Source of the DNA: Sulfitobacter delicatus
GTDB taxonomy: Bacteria; Pseudomonadota; Alphaproteobacteria; Rhodobacterales; Rhodobacteraceae
Direction of reading: 5' to 3'
Assembly: GCF_900102535.1 (NCBI RefSeq)
Contig: NZ_FNBP01000001.1
Span: 186,001-250,000, forward strand
Length of the DNA stretch: 64,000 nucleotides
The notes under the pieces were generated by a model. The model was given only the letters and a program-made list of their open reading frames with translations, was not told the origin of the DNA and did not search any database. Each line of letters starts with the position of its first letter. The first letter of the stretch is position 1. Positions 18,388 to 27,182 of this stretch are shown here, piece by piece. A program made the position numbers and the translations under genes.

Positions 18388-19292
18388 ACACTGCCGCAAT
18401 CCTAGCCCTCGCCATGCTACTGGACGCCGCCTTGGGCGAGCCGGAATGGCTGTGGCGGCGGCTACCGCATCCGGCGGTGCTGATGGGGCGGTTGATCGGC
18501 TGGGGAGATCGACGGCTGAACAATGGCACCGCAAAGCGGGCCAAGGGCGTGGCATTGCTGCTGGCGCTGATGCTGGGCGCGGGGTTGTTCGGCTGGGTGC
18601 TGAGCCTCTTCGGGCCGCTCGTCGAAACCCTTCTCGCGGCGATCCTTCTGGCGCAGCGGTCCCTTGTCGATCATGTCCGCGCCGTGGCTGATGGCCTGCG
18701 CCAATCCCTCCCCGCTGGCCGCCGCGCCGTGGCGATGATCGTCAGCCGGGACACGGCCGAAATGACCGAAGAGGCGGTGGCCCGCTCCGCCATCGAAAGC
18801 GGCGCCGAAAACCTTAGCGACGGGATCATCGCGCCCGCCCTCTGGTTTCTGGTCGCGGGTCTACCGGGGCTGTTGGTCTATAAAATCGTCAACACCGCCG
18901 ACAGTATGATCGGCTACCGCACCCCGCGTTATGCCGATTTCGGCTGGGCCGCCGCCCGGATGGACGACCTCCTCAACCTGATCCCGGCCCGCCTGACCGC
19001 CCTGCTCATCGCCCTGCCCGGCGGGGTTCTACACCACTGGCGCGACATCCGCGCAGACGCCGCGCTCCACCGCTCCCCCAACGCCGGTTGGCCGGAAGCC
19101 GCCATGGCGCGGGCCACGGGTGTGGCCCTCGCGGGGCCGCGGGCCTATGATGGGCAATTGCAGCAGTTCGCTTGGGTCCACGGCGCGGGGGCGCGTGCCA
19201 TTGGACCTCGGGCGATCGATGCGGCCATCACCCGCCTTTGGCAGGCATGGTTGGTGATGTGGGCAATCGCCCTAGTTCTGGCCTGTCTGTGA
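18384..19292 (+). CDS. cbiB: Adenosylcobinamide-phosphate synthase
   Basis: Inner-membrane enzyme that attaches aminopropanol phosphate to adenosylcobyric acid. It has 302 aa with several hydrophobic segments, [20 protein letters not shown]-like N-terminus, SRDT and [10 protein letters not shown] motifs, and the [10 protein letters not shown] box, all typical of CbiB/CobD. Translationally coupled to the preceding decarboxylase gene. Other cobalamin genes are not in the window. Confidence 0.94.
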   Translation: MNTAAILALAMLLDAALGEPEWLWRRLPHPAVLMGRLIGWGDRRLNNGTAKRAKGVALLLALMLGAGLFGWVLSLFGPLVETLLAAILLAQRSLVDHVRAVADGLRQSLPAGRRAVAMIVSRDTAEMTEEAVARSAIESGAENLSDGIIAPALWFLVAGLPGLLVYKIVNTADSMIGYRTPRYADFGWAAARMDDLLNLIPARLTALLIALPGGVLHHWRDIRADAALHRSPNAGWPEAAMARATGVALAGPRAYDGQLQQFAWVHGAGARAIGPRAIDAAITRLWQAWLVMWAIALVLACL

Positions 19293-19306
19293 CCAAGAGG
19301 ATATCT

Positions 19307-20485
19307 ATGCGCCCCTATTTTCTAGCCGCCGCCCTTGCGGCGCTCACCCTCCCCGCAACCGCCTATGCTGAAACCGCCTGCGGTGGCGACTTCGCTGGCT
19401 TCATCGCGGATGCCAAGGCCGAAGCCGTGGCAAACGGCACCGATGCCGCCACTGCCGACCGTTTCTTTGCCGGACTGCGCAAAGACGACGCTGTGCTGCG
19501 CGCCGACCGTGCGCAAGGCGTGTTCCAAAAGCCCTTCATCGAGTTTTCGCGCCGCCTGATCTCCAACGACCGGATCAACCGGGGCCGTGCGAATGCCGAG
19601 AAATACGACGCGGTCTTTGACCGGATCGAAGCCGACTACGGTGTCAGCCGCGCCGTGCTGCTGGCCTTTTGGGCCTTTGAGACGGACTACGGCGCGATCC
19701 AGGGCGACTTCAACACCACCAACGCGCTGGCCACACTGGCGCATGACTGCCGCCGCCCCGAACTCTTCCGCCCGCAACTCTTTGCTGCGCTGGAACTGTT
19801 TGAACGTGGCGAGTTCGACCCCGCCACCACAACGGGCGCTTGGGCTGGTGAGATCGGCATGGTGCAAATGCTGCCGCGGGACATCATCGAAAACGGTGTC
19901 GACGGCGATGGTGATGGCAAAGTCTCGCTGAAAACCTCCGCCGCCGACGCGCTGATGTCTGGCGGTAAAATGCTGCAAAGCCTTGGCTGGCGCGCGAATG
20001 AGCCGTGGTTGGCCGAAGTGTCGCTGCCGCAGGATTTCGACTGGTCGCAGACCGGGTTGGAAACCACCAAGCCAGTCAGCGAATGGCAGGCGATGGGCGT
20101 GTCGCCGCGCAATGGACCGTTGGCCGAAGGGCTGACGGCTTCGGTGCTGCTGCCGCAAGGGCGCGGCGGGCCGGCCTTCATCGCCTACCCGAACTTTCGC
20201 GTTTATTTCGAGTGGAACCAGAGCTTCACCTACGTCATGACCGCCGCCTATTTCGCCACGCGGCTGGACGGCGCACAGGTCTATGACGCGGGCAACCCTG
20301 CGCCGGGTCTGAGCGGCGACGCAATGAAGACACTGCAAACAAAACTACAGGCGAAGGGCTATGATGTCGGTAAGATTGACGGCATCCTCGGCTCAGGCAC
20401 CCGCGCTGGTGTGCGTGCCGAACAGGCCCGTCTTGGCATGCCCGTCGATGGCTGGCCCACGCCGGAGCTGCTGAACCAACTGTAA
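19307..20485 (+). CDS. Lytic murein transglycosylase, MltB type, with PG-binding domain
   Basis: Periplasmic enzyme cleaving peptidoglycan glycan strands. The 392-aa protein starts with a Sec signal peptide (cleavage likely after AYA, residue 21). The SLT_2 catalytic domain has E125 in FWAFETDYGA and the GMVQMLPRDI motif. A C-terminal peptidoglycan-binding domain (about 335-392) carries the KGYDVGKIDGILGSGTR signature. ATG 19307 follows AAGAGG by six bases and gives the signal peptide; earlier in-frame starts lie inside cbiB. Confidence 0.93.
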   Translation: MRPYFLAAALAALTLPATAYAETACGGDFAGFIADAKAEAVANGTDAATADRFFAGLRKDDAVLRADRAQGVFQKPFIEFSRRLISNDRINRGRANAEKYDAVFDRIEADYGVSRAVLLAFWAFETDYGAIQGDFNTTNALATLAHDCRRPELFRPQLFAALELFERGEFDPATTTGAWAGEIGMVQMLPRDIIENGVDGDGDGKVSLKTSAADALMSGGKMLQSLGWRANEPWLAEVSLPQDFDWSQTGLETTKPVSEWQAMGVSPRNGPLAEGLTASVLLPQGRGGPAFIAYPNFRVYFEWNQSFTYVMTAAYFATRLDGAQVYDAGNPAPGLSGDAMKTLQTKLQAKGYDVGKIDGILGSGTRAGVRAEQARLGMPVDGWPTPELLNQL

Positions 20486-20497
20486 GGAGAACGCCAG

Positions 20498-20884
20498 ATG
20501 GCCTTGAAGAAAACCGCCGCTCAAATGGTCGCCGACGCCCGCACCAGGATTGAGGAGATCGACAGCGCAGAGGCCATCACCATGCTGGACGACGACAACG
20601 TGCAATTCGTCGATCTGCGCGATCCCCGCGAACGCGAGCGCACCGGGTTCATCCCCGGTGCGTTCCACTGCCCCCGTGGCATGCTTGAGTTCTGGGTCGA
20701 CCCCGACAGCCCCTATTTCAAAGAGATCTTCGCCCAAGACAAAAAGTTCGTCTTTCACTGCGCCTCTGGCTGGCGCTCTGCGATCTCGGTCGCGACGCTG
20801 CAAGACATGGGGTTTGACGCTGCCCATCTAAAGGACGGTTTCGGCGGATGGGAGAAGGCGGGCGGCCCAGTCGAGAAGCCGTAG
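20498..20884 (+). CDS. Rhodanese-like sulfurtransferase
   Basis: Single-domain rhodanese of 128 aa. The active-site loop is CASGWRS with persulfide-forming C88, and the preceding VDLRDPRERERTG strand is typical. There is no signal peptide, so it is cytoplasmic. It lies 12 bases after the transglycosylase stop with an AAGGAG site, so it is probably co-transcribed. The physiological sulfur acceptor is not evident. Confidence 0.9.
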   Translation: MALKKTAAQMVADARTRIEEIDSAEAITMLDDDNVQFVDLRDPRERERTGFIPGAFHCPRGMLEFWVDPDSPYFKEIFAQDKKFVFHCASGWRSAISVATLQDMGFDAAHLKDGFGGWEKAGGPVEKP

Positions 20885-20955
20885 CCCACAGGCTTTGATC
20901 TGGTCTCCTCCGCGCAAAGCTGCCACAAGTTTTGCAACGTCAAAGGAGAGACAGA

Positions 20956-21306
20956 ATGACCGAGATCAAACGCCACCACACCAACACCCGCATGAGCCAG
21001 ATCGTCGAGCATGGCGATGTGATCTACCTTGCCGGTCAAGTCGGCACGGCGGGCGCGGATGTGGCCACGCAGACCCAAGATTGCTTGGACAAGGTCGATG
21101 CTCTGCTGGCCGAAGTCGGCAGCGACAAGACCCGCATCCTGCAATCCACCATCTGGCTGGCCGACATGGCCGATTTTAAAGCGATGAACGCCGTTTGGGA
21201 CGCTTGGGTGCCCGAAGGCAACGCGCCAGCCCGCGCTTGTGGCGAATCCAAACTTGCGACACCGGAGTATCTGGTCGAAGTGCTGGTCATCGCCGCCAAA
21301 GCCTAA
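20956..21306 (+). CDS. RidA-family (YjgF/YER057c/UK114) protein
   Basis: A 116-aa member of the RidA superfamily, whose archetype hydrolyses reactive enamine/imine intermediates of PLP enzymes. The C-terminal ARACGESKLATPEYLVEV and the GQVG strand are seen; the Arg that binds the carboxylate in RidA appears as the R of PARACG. This variant may belong to a subfamily other than archetypal RidA. ATG 20956 follows AAAGGAGAG. The rhodanese gene lies 71 bases upstream. Confidence 0.87.
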   Translation: MTEIKRHHTNTRMSQIVEHGDVIYLAGQVGTAGADVATQTQDCLDKVDALLAEVGSDKTRILQSTIWLADMADFKAMNAVWDAWVPEGNAPARACGESKLATPEYLVEVLVIAAKA

Positions 21307-21366
21307 ACCACCCCGCCCTGCGCCCCTCGGGCGTGGGGCATGCCGGCCTGTAGCCGAAAGCCCCCC

Positions 21367-22422
21367 ATGACCCCCTGCACCCTCACCGCCCTTTCCGATC
21401 TGGCCCGGCTCAACGTCGACACGATCATCGACGTCCGTGCGCCTTCGGAATTTGCCGAGGACCATCTGCCCGGTGCCATCAACCTGCCCGTGCTGTCAGA
21501 CGCTCAGCGGGCCGAAGTGGGGACGATCTACAAGCAAGTCAGCCCCTTCGATGCCCGCAAGATCGGCGGGGCCTTGGTGGCACAAAACACAGCACGACAC
21601 TTGCAAACCGCGCTTTCGGGCAAAGACGGCAGTTGGCAGCCATTGGTCTATTGTTGGCGCGGTGGGCAGCGGTCCGGTGCCTTCGCGACAATCCTCGATC
21701 AAGTCGGCTGGCGCGTGCAACTGCTGAAAGGCGGCTATCGCAGCTATCGGCGTCTGGTGGTCGCGGCCTTATACGACACGCCCATGCCCCACCGTCTGAT
21801 GTTGATCGAAGGCGGCACCGGCACCGCCAAGACGCGGCTGCTGCACCATCTGCGAGATGCTGGGGCGCAGGTGCTTGACCTTGAAGGCTTGGCACAGCAC
21901 CGCGGCTCGCTGTTTGGCGCAATGGAAGGCGGGCAGCCGCATCAAAAGATGTTTGAGAGCCGTCTGGCCCAAGCGCTCACGCCGCTGGACCCGACGCAGG
22001 TCACATGGGTTGAGGCCGAAAGCAGTAAGATCGGCGGCATCACCCTGCCCCCCGCGCTTTGGGCCGCAATGGGCGCCGCACAACGGGTTGAGATCACCGC
22101 ACCGCTCGCCGCGCGGGCACATTTCCTCTGCCATGCCTATGACGATCTGACCGCCGATCCCGCAATGCTGGAAGAACGTATCGACAAGTTGCGGCCCTAT
22201 CATAGCGCTGAGATCATCGCCGCCTGGCAAACACAGGCCCGTTCGGGCGATTGGGCTCCGCTGGCCGAAGCGTTGATCGGCCAGCATTACGACCCGCGCT
22301 ATGCCAAAACCGCTGCCCGCAACCCTGCGCCGGTGGAGCAGCTTGCTCTGAGCGATCTGAACGACAGCACGCTGGCCCAGACCGCCGCTGCGCTACACGC
22401 CCGGTTCAACGCAGGCGAATAG
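21367..22422 (+). CDS. mnmH: tRNA 2-selenouridine synthase
   Basis: Replaces the sulfur of 2-thiouridine at wobble position 34 with selenium using selenophosphate. The N-terminal rhodanese domain has C96 in VYCWRGGQRSG, and a P-loop GGTGTAKT at residues 149-156 begins the second domain, the standard SelU/YbbB layout. ATG 21367 gives 351 aa; an upstream in-frame start at 21340 adds nine residues unlike the family. The gene converges on selD, overlapping it by 17 bases, so synthase and selenium donor are adjacent. Confidence 0.95.
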   Translation: MTPCTLTALSDLARLNVDTIIDVRAPSEFAEDHLPGAINLPVLSDAQRAEVGTIYKQVSPFDARKIGGALVAQNTARHLQTALSGKDGSWQPLVYCWRGGQRSGAFATILDQVGWRVQLLKGGYRSYRRLVVAALYDTPMPHRLMLIEGGTGTAKTRLLHHLRDAGAQVLDLEGLAQHRGSLFGAMEGGQPHQKMFESRLAQALTPLDPTQVTWVEAESSKIGGITLPPALWAAMGAAQRVEITAPLAARAHFLCHAYDDLTADPAMLEERIDKLRPYHSAEIIAAWQTQARSGDWAPLAEALIGQHYDPRYAKTAARNPAPVEQLALSDLNDSTLAQTAAALHARFNAGE

Positions 22423-24577
22423 TCGGCGCGCCCGCCTCCAGCCGTCCGATGATCTGACCGGTAAGCCCTGCGGCCTCTAACCGCGCCTGCGCGGCCCGCG
22501 CCGCTGGCTCAGGCAAGGCGGCGAGCAACCCTCCGGCGGTTTGCGGATCGTGCAAGAGCGGCGACACCGGACCTGCCGCGCTGATCGGTGCATCAGCTTG
22601 ATTGACGGGCAAGAGAGAGGACGCCACCCTCTGATCCGACAGCGCCTGCGCCCCCGGATAAAGAGGTATAGCATCCGCCCAAAGCTCTGCCGCCACTCCC
22701 GAGGCACGACAGATCGCCTGCACATGTCCGGCCAAGCCAAAGCCCGTCACATCCGTCATCGCATTGGCGCCGGCCAAAATCTCTGCCTCTCGCGCCTGTG
22801 GCGTGGCCATGACGCGCAGCGCCTCTGCCACGACCCGCCCCGGCGCATCGCCCGCCATATGCCCGGCAAGGATCACGCCCGAGCCGAGGGGCCGGGTCAG
22901 CAGCAAGACATCGCCCGGCTGCGCGCCGCCAACGCCAATCGGCATGTCGTCTCGCGTGCCGGTGACCGTGAAACCGATGGTCAGCTCCGCACCCATAGTC
23001 GTATGCCCGCCCACGATCTGCGCCCCTGCTGCTGACATGATGTCCTGCGCGGCAGCGGCGATCTCTCGCAAAGTCCGAGCCTGCAAGGCAGGAGACATGC
23101 GCGGCATGATGATAGAGCTCAGCGCCACCTGCGGCTTGGCCCCCATGGCCCAGATATCCCCCAACGCATGCACTGCCGCGATCCGCGTCATCAGCGCCGG
23201 GTCTTCAATGAAACCGCGCAGGTGATCCGTACTGATCACCTGAAAGCCGCCGCCCGGTTGGCGCAAGATCGCCGCATCATCGCCTGCGCCAGTGATGACA
23301 TCGCCGGTCACAGGCGGCTGCACCTCGGCCAATAAATCCCCCAGCACCGCGCCGCCCACCTTGGCCCCGCAACCGCCGCAAAGTGGCTTGTCAGCGAGGA
23401 TCTCTTGCAGGTCCAGCGCCATCGGGCCGGAAGGCGTCTCGCGTTTCATCGCGGGCAGATCATCAAGCTGAGCCATGAATTTCCGGTCGATCCGGTCCTT
23501 CCACTGCCACAGCAACGCGCCGCCGATGGCGAGCCCATTCCGCTCTGCCACGGCAGATTTCCCGCCGAGGGAGATGAGCTTCAAGTAATGCTTCTGCGGC
23601 TTGAACGCCCGCCGCTGCCCTCCGCTCAGCGCGGCGCGCAGATTGTCATGCAGCACCGGAGCCGCCCGCACGGCAAAGACCCCGGCCTTGGGCCGCGGCG
23701 TGGTCTCCATATGCGCACAGTCGCCTACGGCGAAAAGCGCCGGGTCATCCAGCACGCCCAGATCGGCACCGACGCGTATGAAGCCCTCATGCAGCGGCAG
23801 GTCTGTCTGCCCAAGCCAGCCATGCGGCACCGCCCCCGCCGCGCCCACGCAAAGCGCGGCTGGGATCGGGGCGCGGCTTTGCAATATGACTTCGGTGCGG
23901 GTGATCTGCGCGACCTCGGCGTTCAACGCGACCGTCACGCCCAAGTCTGCCATGCGCTGGCGCACCTTTGCCTCGGTCCGGGGGGCCATGCCGGAAAGCT
24001 CTGGTCCGTGTTCCACCACCGTCACCACAGGCGTCGCCCCGGCTTGGCGCAGCGCAAAGGCCATCGCCATTGCCAATTCGCAGCCTGCCACACCGCCACC
24101 AATCACTGCCACCTCGGGGGGTTGCTCCCCCGCAGCGACGGCCGCCAAGAACGCCCGCCAGCGGGCAGCATAGACGTCCAGCGGCTTGGCCCCGACGGCA
24201 TGGTCGGCAAATCCCGGCAGGTCCATGTCAGAGGTGATGCCCACATCAAGCGATGCCACATCATATGCCAGAGCGCCCTTCCCCTCGACCATGATCTCGC
24301 GCGCCTTGCGGTCAATCCCCGAGGCTTTGCCAAGGATCAGCCGCGCGCCTGCGTGGCGGCACAGGCGCATCAAGTCGATCTCCAACGCGTCGCGCCCGTA
24401 GTGGCCCGCAATATGGCCGGGCAACATGCCGGTATAGGGCGCGGTGGGGCCGGGGTTAATGACGGTGAGCCGCGCACCGGGCAACGGGTTCATCCCCCAT
24501 TTGCGCAGCACCAAGGCATGGGCGTGACCGCCCCCCACCAGCACCAGATCCCGCGTCAGGGGCAGATCGCTTTGCAC
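22406..24577 (-). CDS. selD: Fusion of NADH-dehydrogenase-like flavoprotein and selenide, water dikinase
   Basis: A 723-aa two-part protein. Residues 1 to about 375 form a pyridine-nucleotide-disulfide oxidoreductase (FAD motif LVGGGHAHA at 13-21, second dinucleotide motif VIGGGVAGCE at 158-167, FAVGDCA at 282-288). Residues from about 395 are SelD, producing selenophosphate from selenide and ATP. The catalytic region CGGCGAK has C403 and K406 equivalent to the essential Cys and Lys of E. coli SelD, with the second Cys of GCGCK replaced by Ala. GAGDDAA follows at 430-436. Such fusions are known. It converges on mnmH. Confidence 0.93.
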   Translation of the reverse strand: MQSDLPLTRDLVLVGGGHAHALVLRKWGMNPLPGARLTVINPGPTAPYTGMLPGHIAGHYGRDALEIDLMRLCRHAGARLILGKASGIDRKAREIMVEGKGALAYDVASLDVGITSDMDLPGFADHAVGAKPLDVYAARWRAFLAAVAAGEQPPEVAVIGGGVAGCELAMAMAFALRQAGATPVVTVVEHGPELSGMAPRTEAKVRQRMADLGVTVALNAEVAQITRTEVILQSRAPIPAALCVGAAGAVPHGWLGQTDLPLHEGFIRVGADLGVLDDPALFAVGDCAHMETTPRPKAGVFAVRAAPVLHDNLRAALSGGQRRAFKPQKHYLKLISLGGKSAVAERNGLAIGGALLWQWKDRIDRKFMAQLDDLPAMKRETPSGPMALDLQEILADKPLCGGCGAKVGGAVLGDLLAEVQPPVTGDVITGAGDDAAILRQPGGGFQVISTDHLRGFIEDPALMTRIAAVHALGDIWAMGAKPQVALSSIIMPRMSPALQARTLREIAAAAQDIMSAAGAQIVGGHTTMGAELTIGFTVTGTRDDMPIGVGGAQPGDVLLLTRPLGSGVILAGHMAGDAPGRVVAEALRVMATPQAREAEILAGANAMTDVTGFGLAGHVQAICRASGVAAELWADAIPLYPGAQALSDQRVASSLLPVNQADAPISAAGPVSPLLHDPQTAGGLLAALPEPAARAAQARLEAAGLTGQIIGRLEAGAPTIRLR

Positions 24578-24869
24578 CAGTTTGCCTCACTCTCACTTGT
24601 CTGCTTCGGATAGTGCTACCCCAAGCGGCAGGGGCGCGCCATCGGCATGACCATGATGTGACGCGGTCGTGCCAGAGTTCAAACGGCATTTCCCCGCCCA
24701 TTCAGGCCGTCAAACCCGCCAAACGCGTAAAAAGGGTGACAATTCGCCATAAAACCCCCATGTACATTCCAACCCTGACCCTCTACCGACGGTCGGATTC
24801 CTTTGCCGTGGCTGGTCGCACCCCCACGCGCCCGCCCCCCGCACAAACGTTCAAGACAGGACAGCCTTC

Positions 24870-26951
24870 GTGATCCAGACTATTGCCGATGCCCTTGCCC
24901 AACAGGGTTATGAAACACTTACCGCCGTACAGGAAGCCGTAACCGACCCCGCCCTTAATGACGCCGACCTGCTGGTTTCGGCCCAAACCGGCTCGGGCAA
25001 GACGGTCGGCTTTGGCCTCGCCATCGCGCCGACTCTGCTGGGTGACGACACCCATTTCGGCCAAGCGGGTGCCCCGCTGGCGCTGATTATCGCCCCGACA
25101 CGCGAGCTTGCCATGCAGGTCAGCCGCGAGCTTACATGGCTCTATGGCAAAGCGGGCGCGGTGGTCACCACCTGCGTCGGCGGCATGGACACCCGCACCG
25201 AGCGCCGCGCGCTGGACCGGGGCGCGCATATCGTCGTCGCCACGCCGGGCCGTCTGTGTGACCATATCAAACGCAACAACATCAACCTCGACGCGATCCG
25301 CGCCGTGGTGCTGGACGAAGCGGATGAGATGCTCGACCTTGGCTTCCGCGAGGACCTTGAGTTCATCCTGTCAGAATCCCCCGAAGACCGCCGTACGCTG
25401 CTGTTCTCGGCCACCGTACCCGCCGCGATTGCCAAACTGGCGAAATCCTACCAGCGCGACGCGCAGCGCATCACCACCGTGGGCGAGGCCAAACAGCACA
25501 GCGACATCGAATACCGCGCGCTGAACGTTCACCCGCGCGACACCGAAAACGCGATCATCAACGTGTTGCGCTTCTATGAAGCCAAAAACGCCATCGTTTT
25601 CTGCAACACCCGCGCCGCCGTGGCGCGTCTGACCACGCGCTTTACCAACCGGGGTTTCTCGGTTGTGGCGCTGTCGGGCGAGTTGACGCAATCCGAGCGC
25701 ACCAACGCGTTGCAAGCGCTGCGCGACGGACGCGCCCGCGTGTGTATCGCAACGGATGTCGCCGCACGCGGCATCGACCTGCCAAACCTCGAACTGGTGA
25801 TCCACGCCGATCTACCGAGCAACTCCGACACGCTGCTGCACCGCTCGGGCCGTACCGGCCGCGCCGGGCGCAAGGGCGTCTCCGCTCTGATCGTGCCCGC
25901 CAAACTGCGCAGCAAGGCCAACCGTCTGATCGGCGGCGCCAAGCTGAAGGTAGAATGGGCGGCACCGCCCTCCGCCGCTGAGGTGAACGCCGCTGACGAA
26001 GCCCGTCTGCTGGCCGACCCGGCATGGTCCGACCCGATCCCCGAAGACGCCGAAGGCTTCGTCGCCAATCTGGTCGAGCAGTTCTCGGCAGAGCAACTCG
26101 CCACCGCTTTCGTCAACCTCTACCGCGCCCGCCAATCCGCGCCGGAAGAACTGGCCGAACCCGGGGCCCCGGGCGACGACAAGCCGCGCCCGGCCTTTGG
26201 CAAATCGGTCTGGTTCTCGATCTCGACCGGCCGCAATGACGGGGCCGAGCCGCGCACGCTGCTGCCGATGCTCTGCCGTCGCGGCGACTTGACCAAAGAC
26301 GACATTGGCGCGATCCGCGTGCAGGGCAGCCACAGCTTTGTCGAAGTGTTGGAAACCTCCGTTCCCGGTCTGCTGAGCGCGCTCGGTGGTGACATGAAGC
26401 TTGAAGAAGGCGCGGTGCTGACGCAACTCGACAAAGCGCCCGATCTGGCCCGTGGCCCGAAACCGGGCGGCAACCGTGGTCCCAAGCCCGGTGGCGGCTA
26501 CAAGGGCGACCGCGACCGTGGCCCGCGCCCCCGGCGTGACAACTATGACCCAGACGCCGCCCCCGCCCCGCGCAAACCCCGCGCCAAAGCGGCGGATGGC
26601 CCCGGTGCCGCGTCTTTTGACAAGCCCAAGTTCGACAAACCTCGCGCGCCGAAGGGCGAGCGTCCGCCAAAGTCGCACAAGACCGAACGCAGCCCGATGA
26701 AGCCCGGCGCGACACCGAAGCCTAAGTCTGGCGGCGAGACCACTGGCAAGCCCAAGGCGAAAGCCGTCTGGAAAAAGGAAAAGCCAGCGGGCGAAGGGTT
26801 CAAGGGCAAGGGTAAGGGCAAGCCGACCTCCTCGGCCACCACACCCGGCGGTGAGAAATCCTACAAACGCGCGTCCGACCCCTCCAAACGCTTCACCCCG
26901 CCGAATAAGATCGGCAAACAGGGCGGCAAGGGCGGCCCGAAATCGAAGTAA
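24870..26951 (+). CDS. deaD: DEAD-box RNA helicase, DeaD/CsdA type
   Basis: ATP-dependent RNA helicase for ribosome assembly and mRNA turnover. The 693-aa protein has motif I AQTGSGKT at 38-45, PTRELA, TPGR, DEAD, SAT, and the C-terminal HRSGRTGRAGRKG. A DbpA-type RNA-binding domain follows around 440-515. The last 170 residues or so form a disordered tail rich in K, P, G and R with repeats such as PKPGG and KGKGKGK. The start is a GTG at 24870. A strong terminator follows six bases after the stop. Confidence 0.94.
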   Translation: MIQTIADALAQQGYETLTAVQEAVTDPALNDADLLVSAQTGSGKTVGFGLAIAPTLLGDDTHFGQAGAPLALIIAPTRELAMQVSRELTWLYGKAGAVVTTCVGGMDTRTERRALDRGAHIVVATPGRLCDHIKRNNINLDAIRAVVLDEADEMLDLGFREDLEFILSESPEDRRTLLFSATVPAAIAKLAKSYQRDAQRITTVGEAKQHSDIEYRALNVHPRDTENAIINVLRFYEAKNAIVFCNTRAAVARLTTRFTNRGFSVVALSGELTQSERTNALQALRDGRARVCIATDVAARGIDLPNLELVIHADLPSNSDTLLHRSGRTGRAGRKGVSALIVPAKLRSKANRLIGGAKLKVEWAAPPSAAEVNAADEARLLADPAWSDPIPEDAEGFVANLVEQFSAEQLATAFVNLYRARQSAPEELAEPGAPGDDKPRPAFGKSVWFSISTGRNDGAEPRTLLPMLCRRGDLTKDDIGAIRVQGSHSFVEVLETSVPGLLSALGGDMKLEEGAVLTQLDKAPDLARGPKPGGNRGPKPGGGYKGDRDRGPRPRRDNYDPDAAPAPRKPRAKAADGPGAASFDKPKFDKPRAPKGERPPKSHKTERSPMKPGATPKPKSGGETTGKPKAKAVWKKEKPAGEGFKGKGKGKPTSSATTPGGEKSYKRASDPSKRFTPPNKIGKQGGKGGPKSK

Positions 26952-26956
26952 ACTCA

Positions 26957-26984
26957 AACGCCGGGGCACCACCCCGGCGTTTTT
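26957..26984 (+). terminator. Rho-independent terminator of deaD
   Basis: AACGCCGGGG (26957-26966) pairs perfectly with CCCCGGCGTT (26972-26981) around CACCA, followed by TTTT. Confidence 0.92.
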
Positions 26985-26994
26985 GCGTAAGGCC

Positions 26995-27017
26995 CCGGAC
27001 TTTTTAAAAAAGTCCGG
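26995..27017. repeat. Perfect 23-base palindrome, first of a pair
   Basis: Arms CCGGACTTTTT and AAAAAGTCCGG flank a single central A. Only one base separates it from the next palindrome of the same size. Confidence 0.8.
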
Positions 27018-27018
27018 C

Positions 27019-27041
27019 CCGATTTCTTTGAAAGAAATCGG
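27019..27041. repeat. Perfect 23-base palindrome, second of a pair
   Basis: Arms CCGATTTCTTT and AAAGAAATCGG flank a single central G. It lies ten bases before the first TauR-like box of the tpa promoter. Confidence 0.8.
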
Positions 27042-27050
27042 CACCCGCGG

Positions 27051-27082
27051 CTGGCCTTAAGGAACAGTCCCAACTGGCACTA
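27051..27082 (+). promoter_or_regulatory. Paired direct repeats, probable TauR site for tpa
   Basis: CTGGCCTTA at 27051-27059 and CTGGCACTA at 27074-27082, start-to-start 23 bases, same orientation as tpa and 100-132 bases upstream of its ATG. The same pair with the same spacing occurs before xsc. As I recall, the Rhodobacter capsulatus TauR site is a direct repeat resembling CTGGACYTAA. Confidence 0.7.
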
Positions 27083-27182
27083 CTTGCGGCGCGGCTTTCG
27101 CGGTGATGTGATAGGCACATTCCCCGCCTTGGCGCGGGCTTCATTCGTGGGTTCGCCCACCCGCACAGAAAGGTCTGATTCC

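Noticed and set aside
24578-24869. Small RNA or gene in the longest intergenic stretch
   Set aside because: No open frame with a ribosome site, no tRNA-like arms and no terminator-type hairpin were found; it probably holds the divergent selD and deaD promoters.
26440-26950. Low-complexity repeats in the 3' end of deaD as a mobile or satellite repeat
   Set aside because: They encode the Lys/Pro/Gly-rich disordered tail usual for this helicase family.
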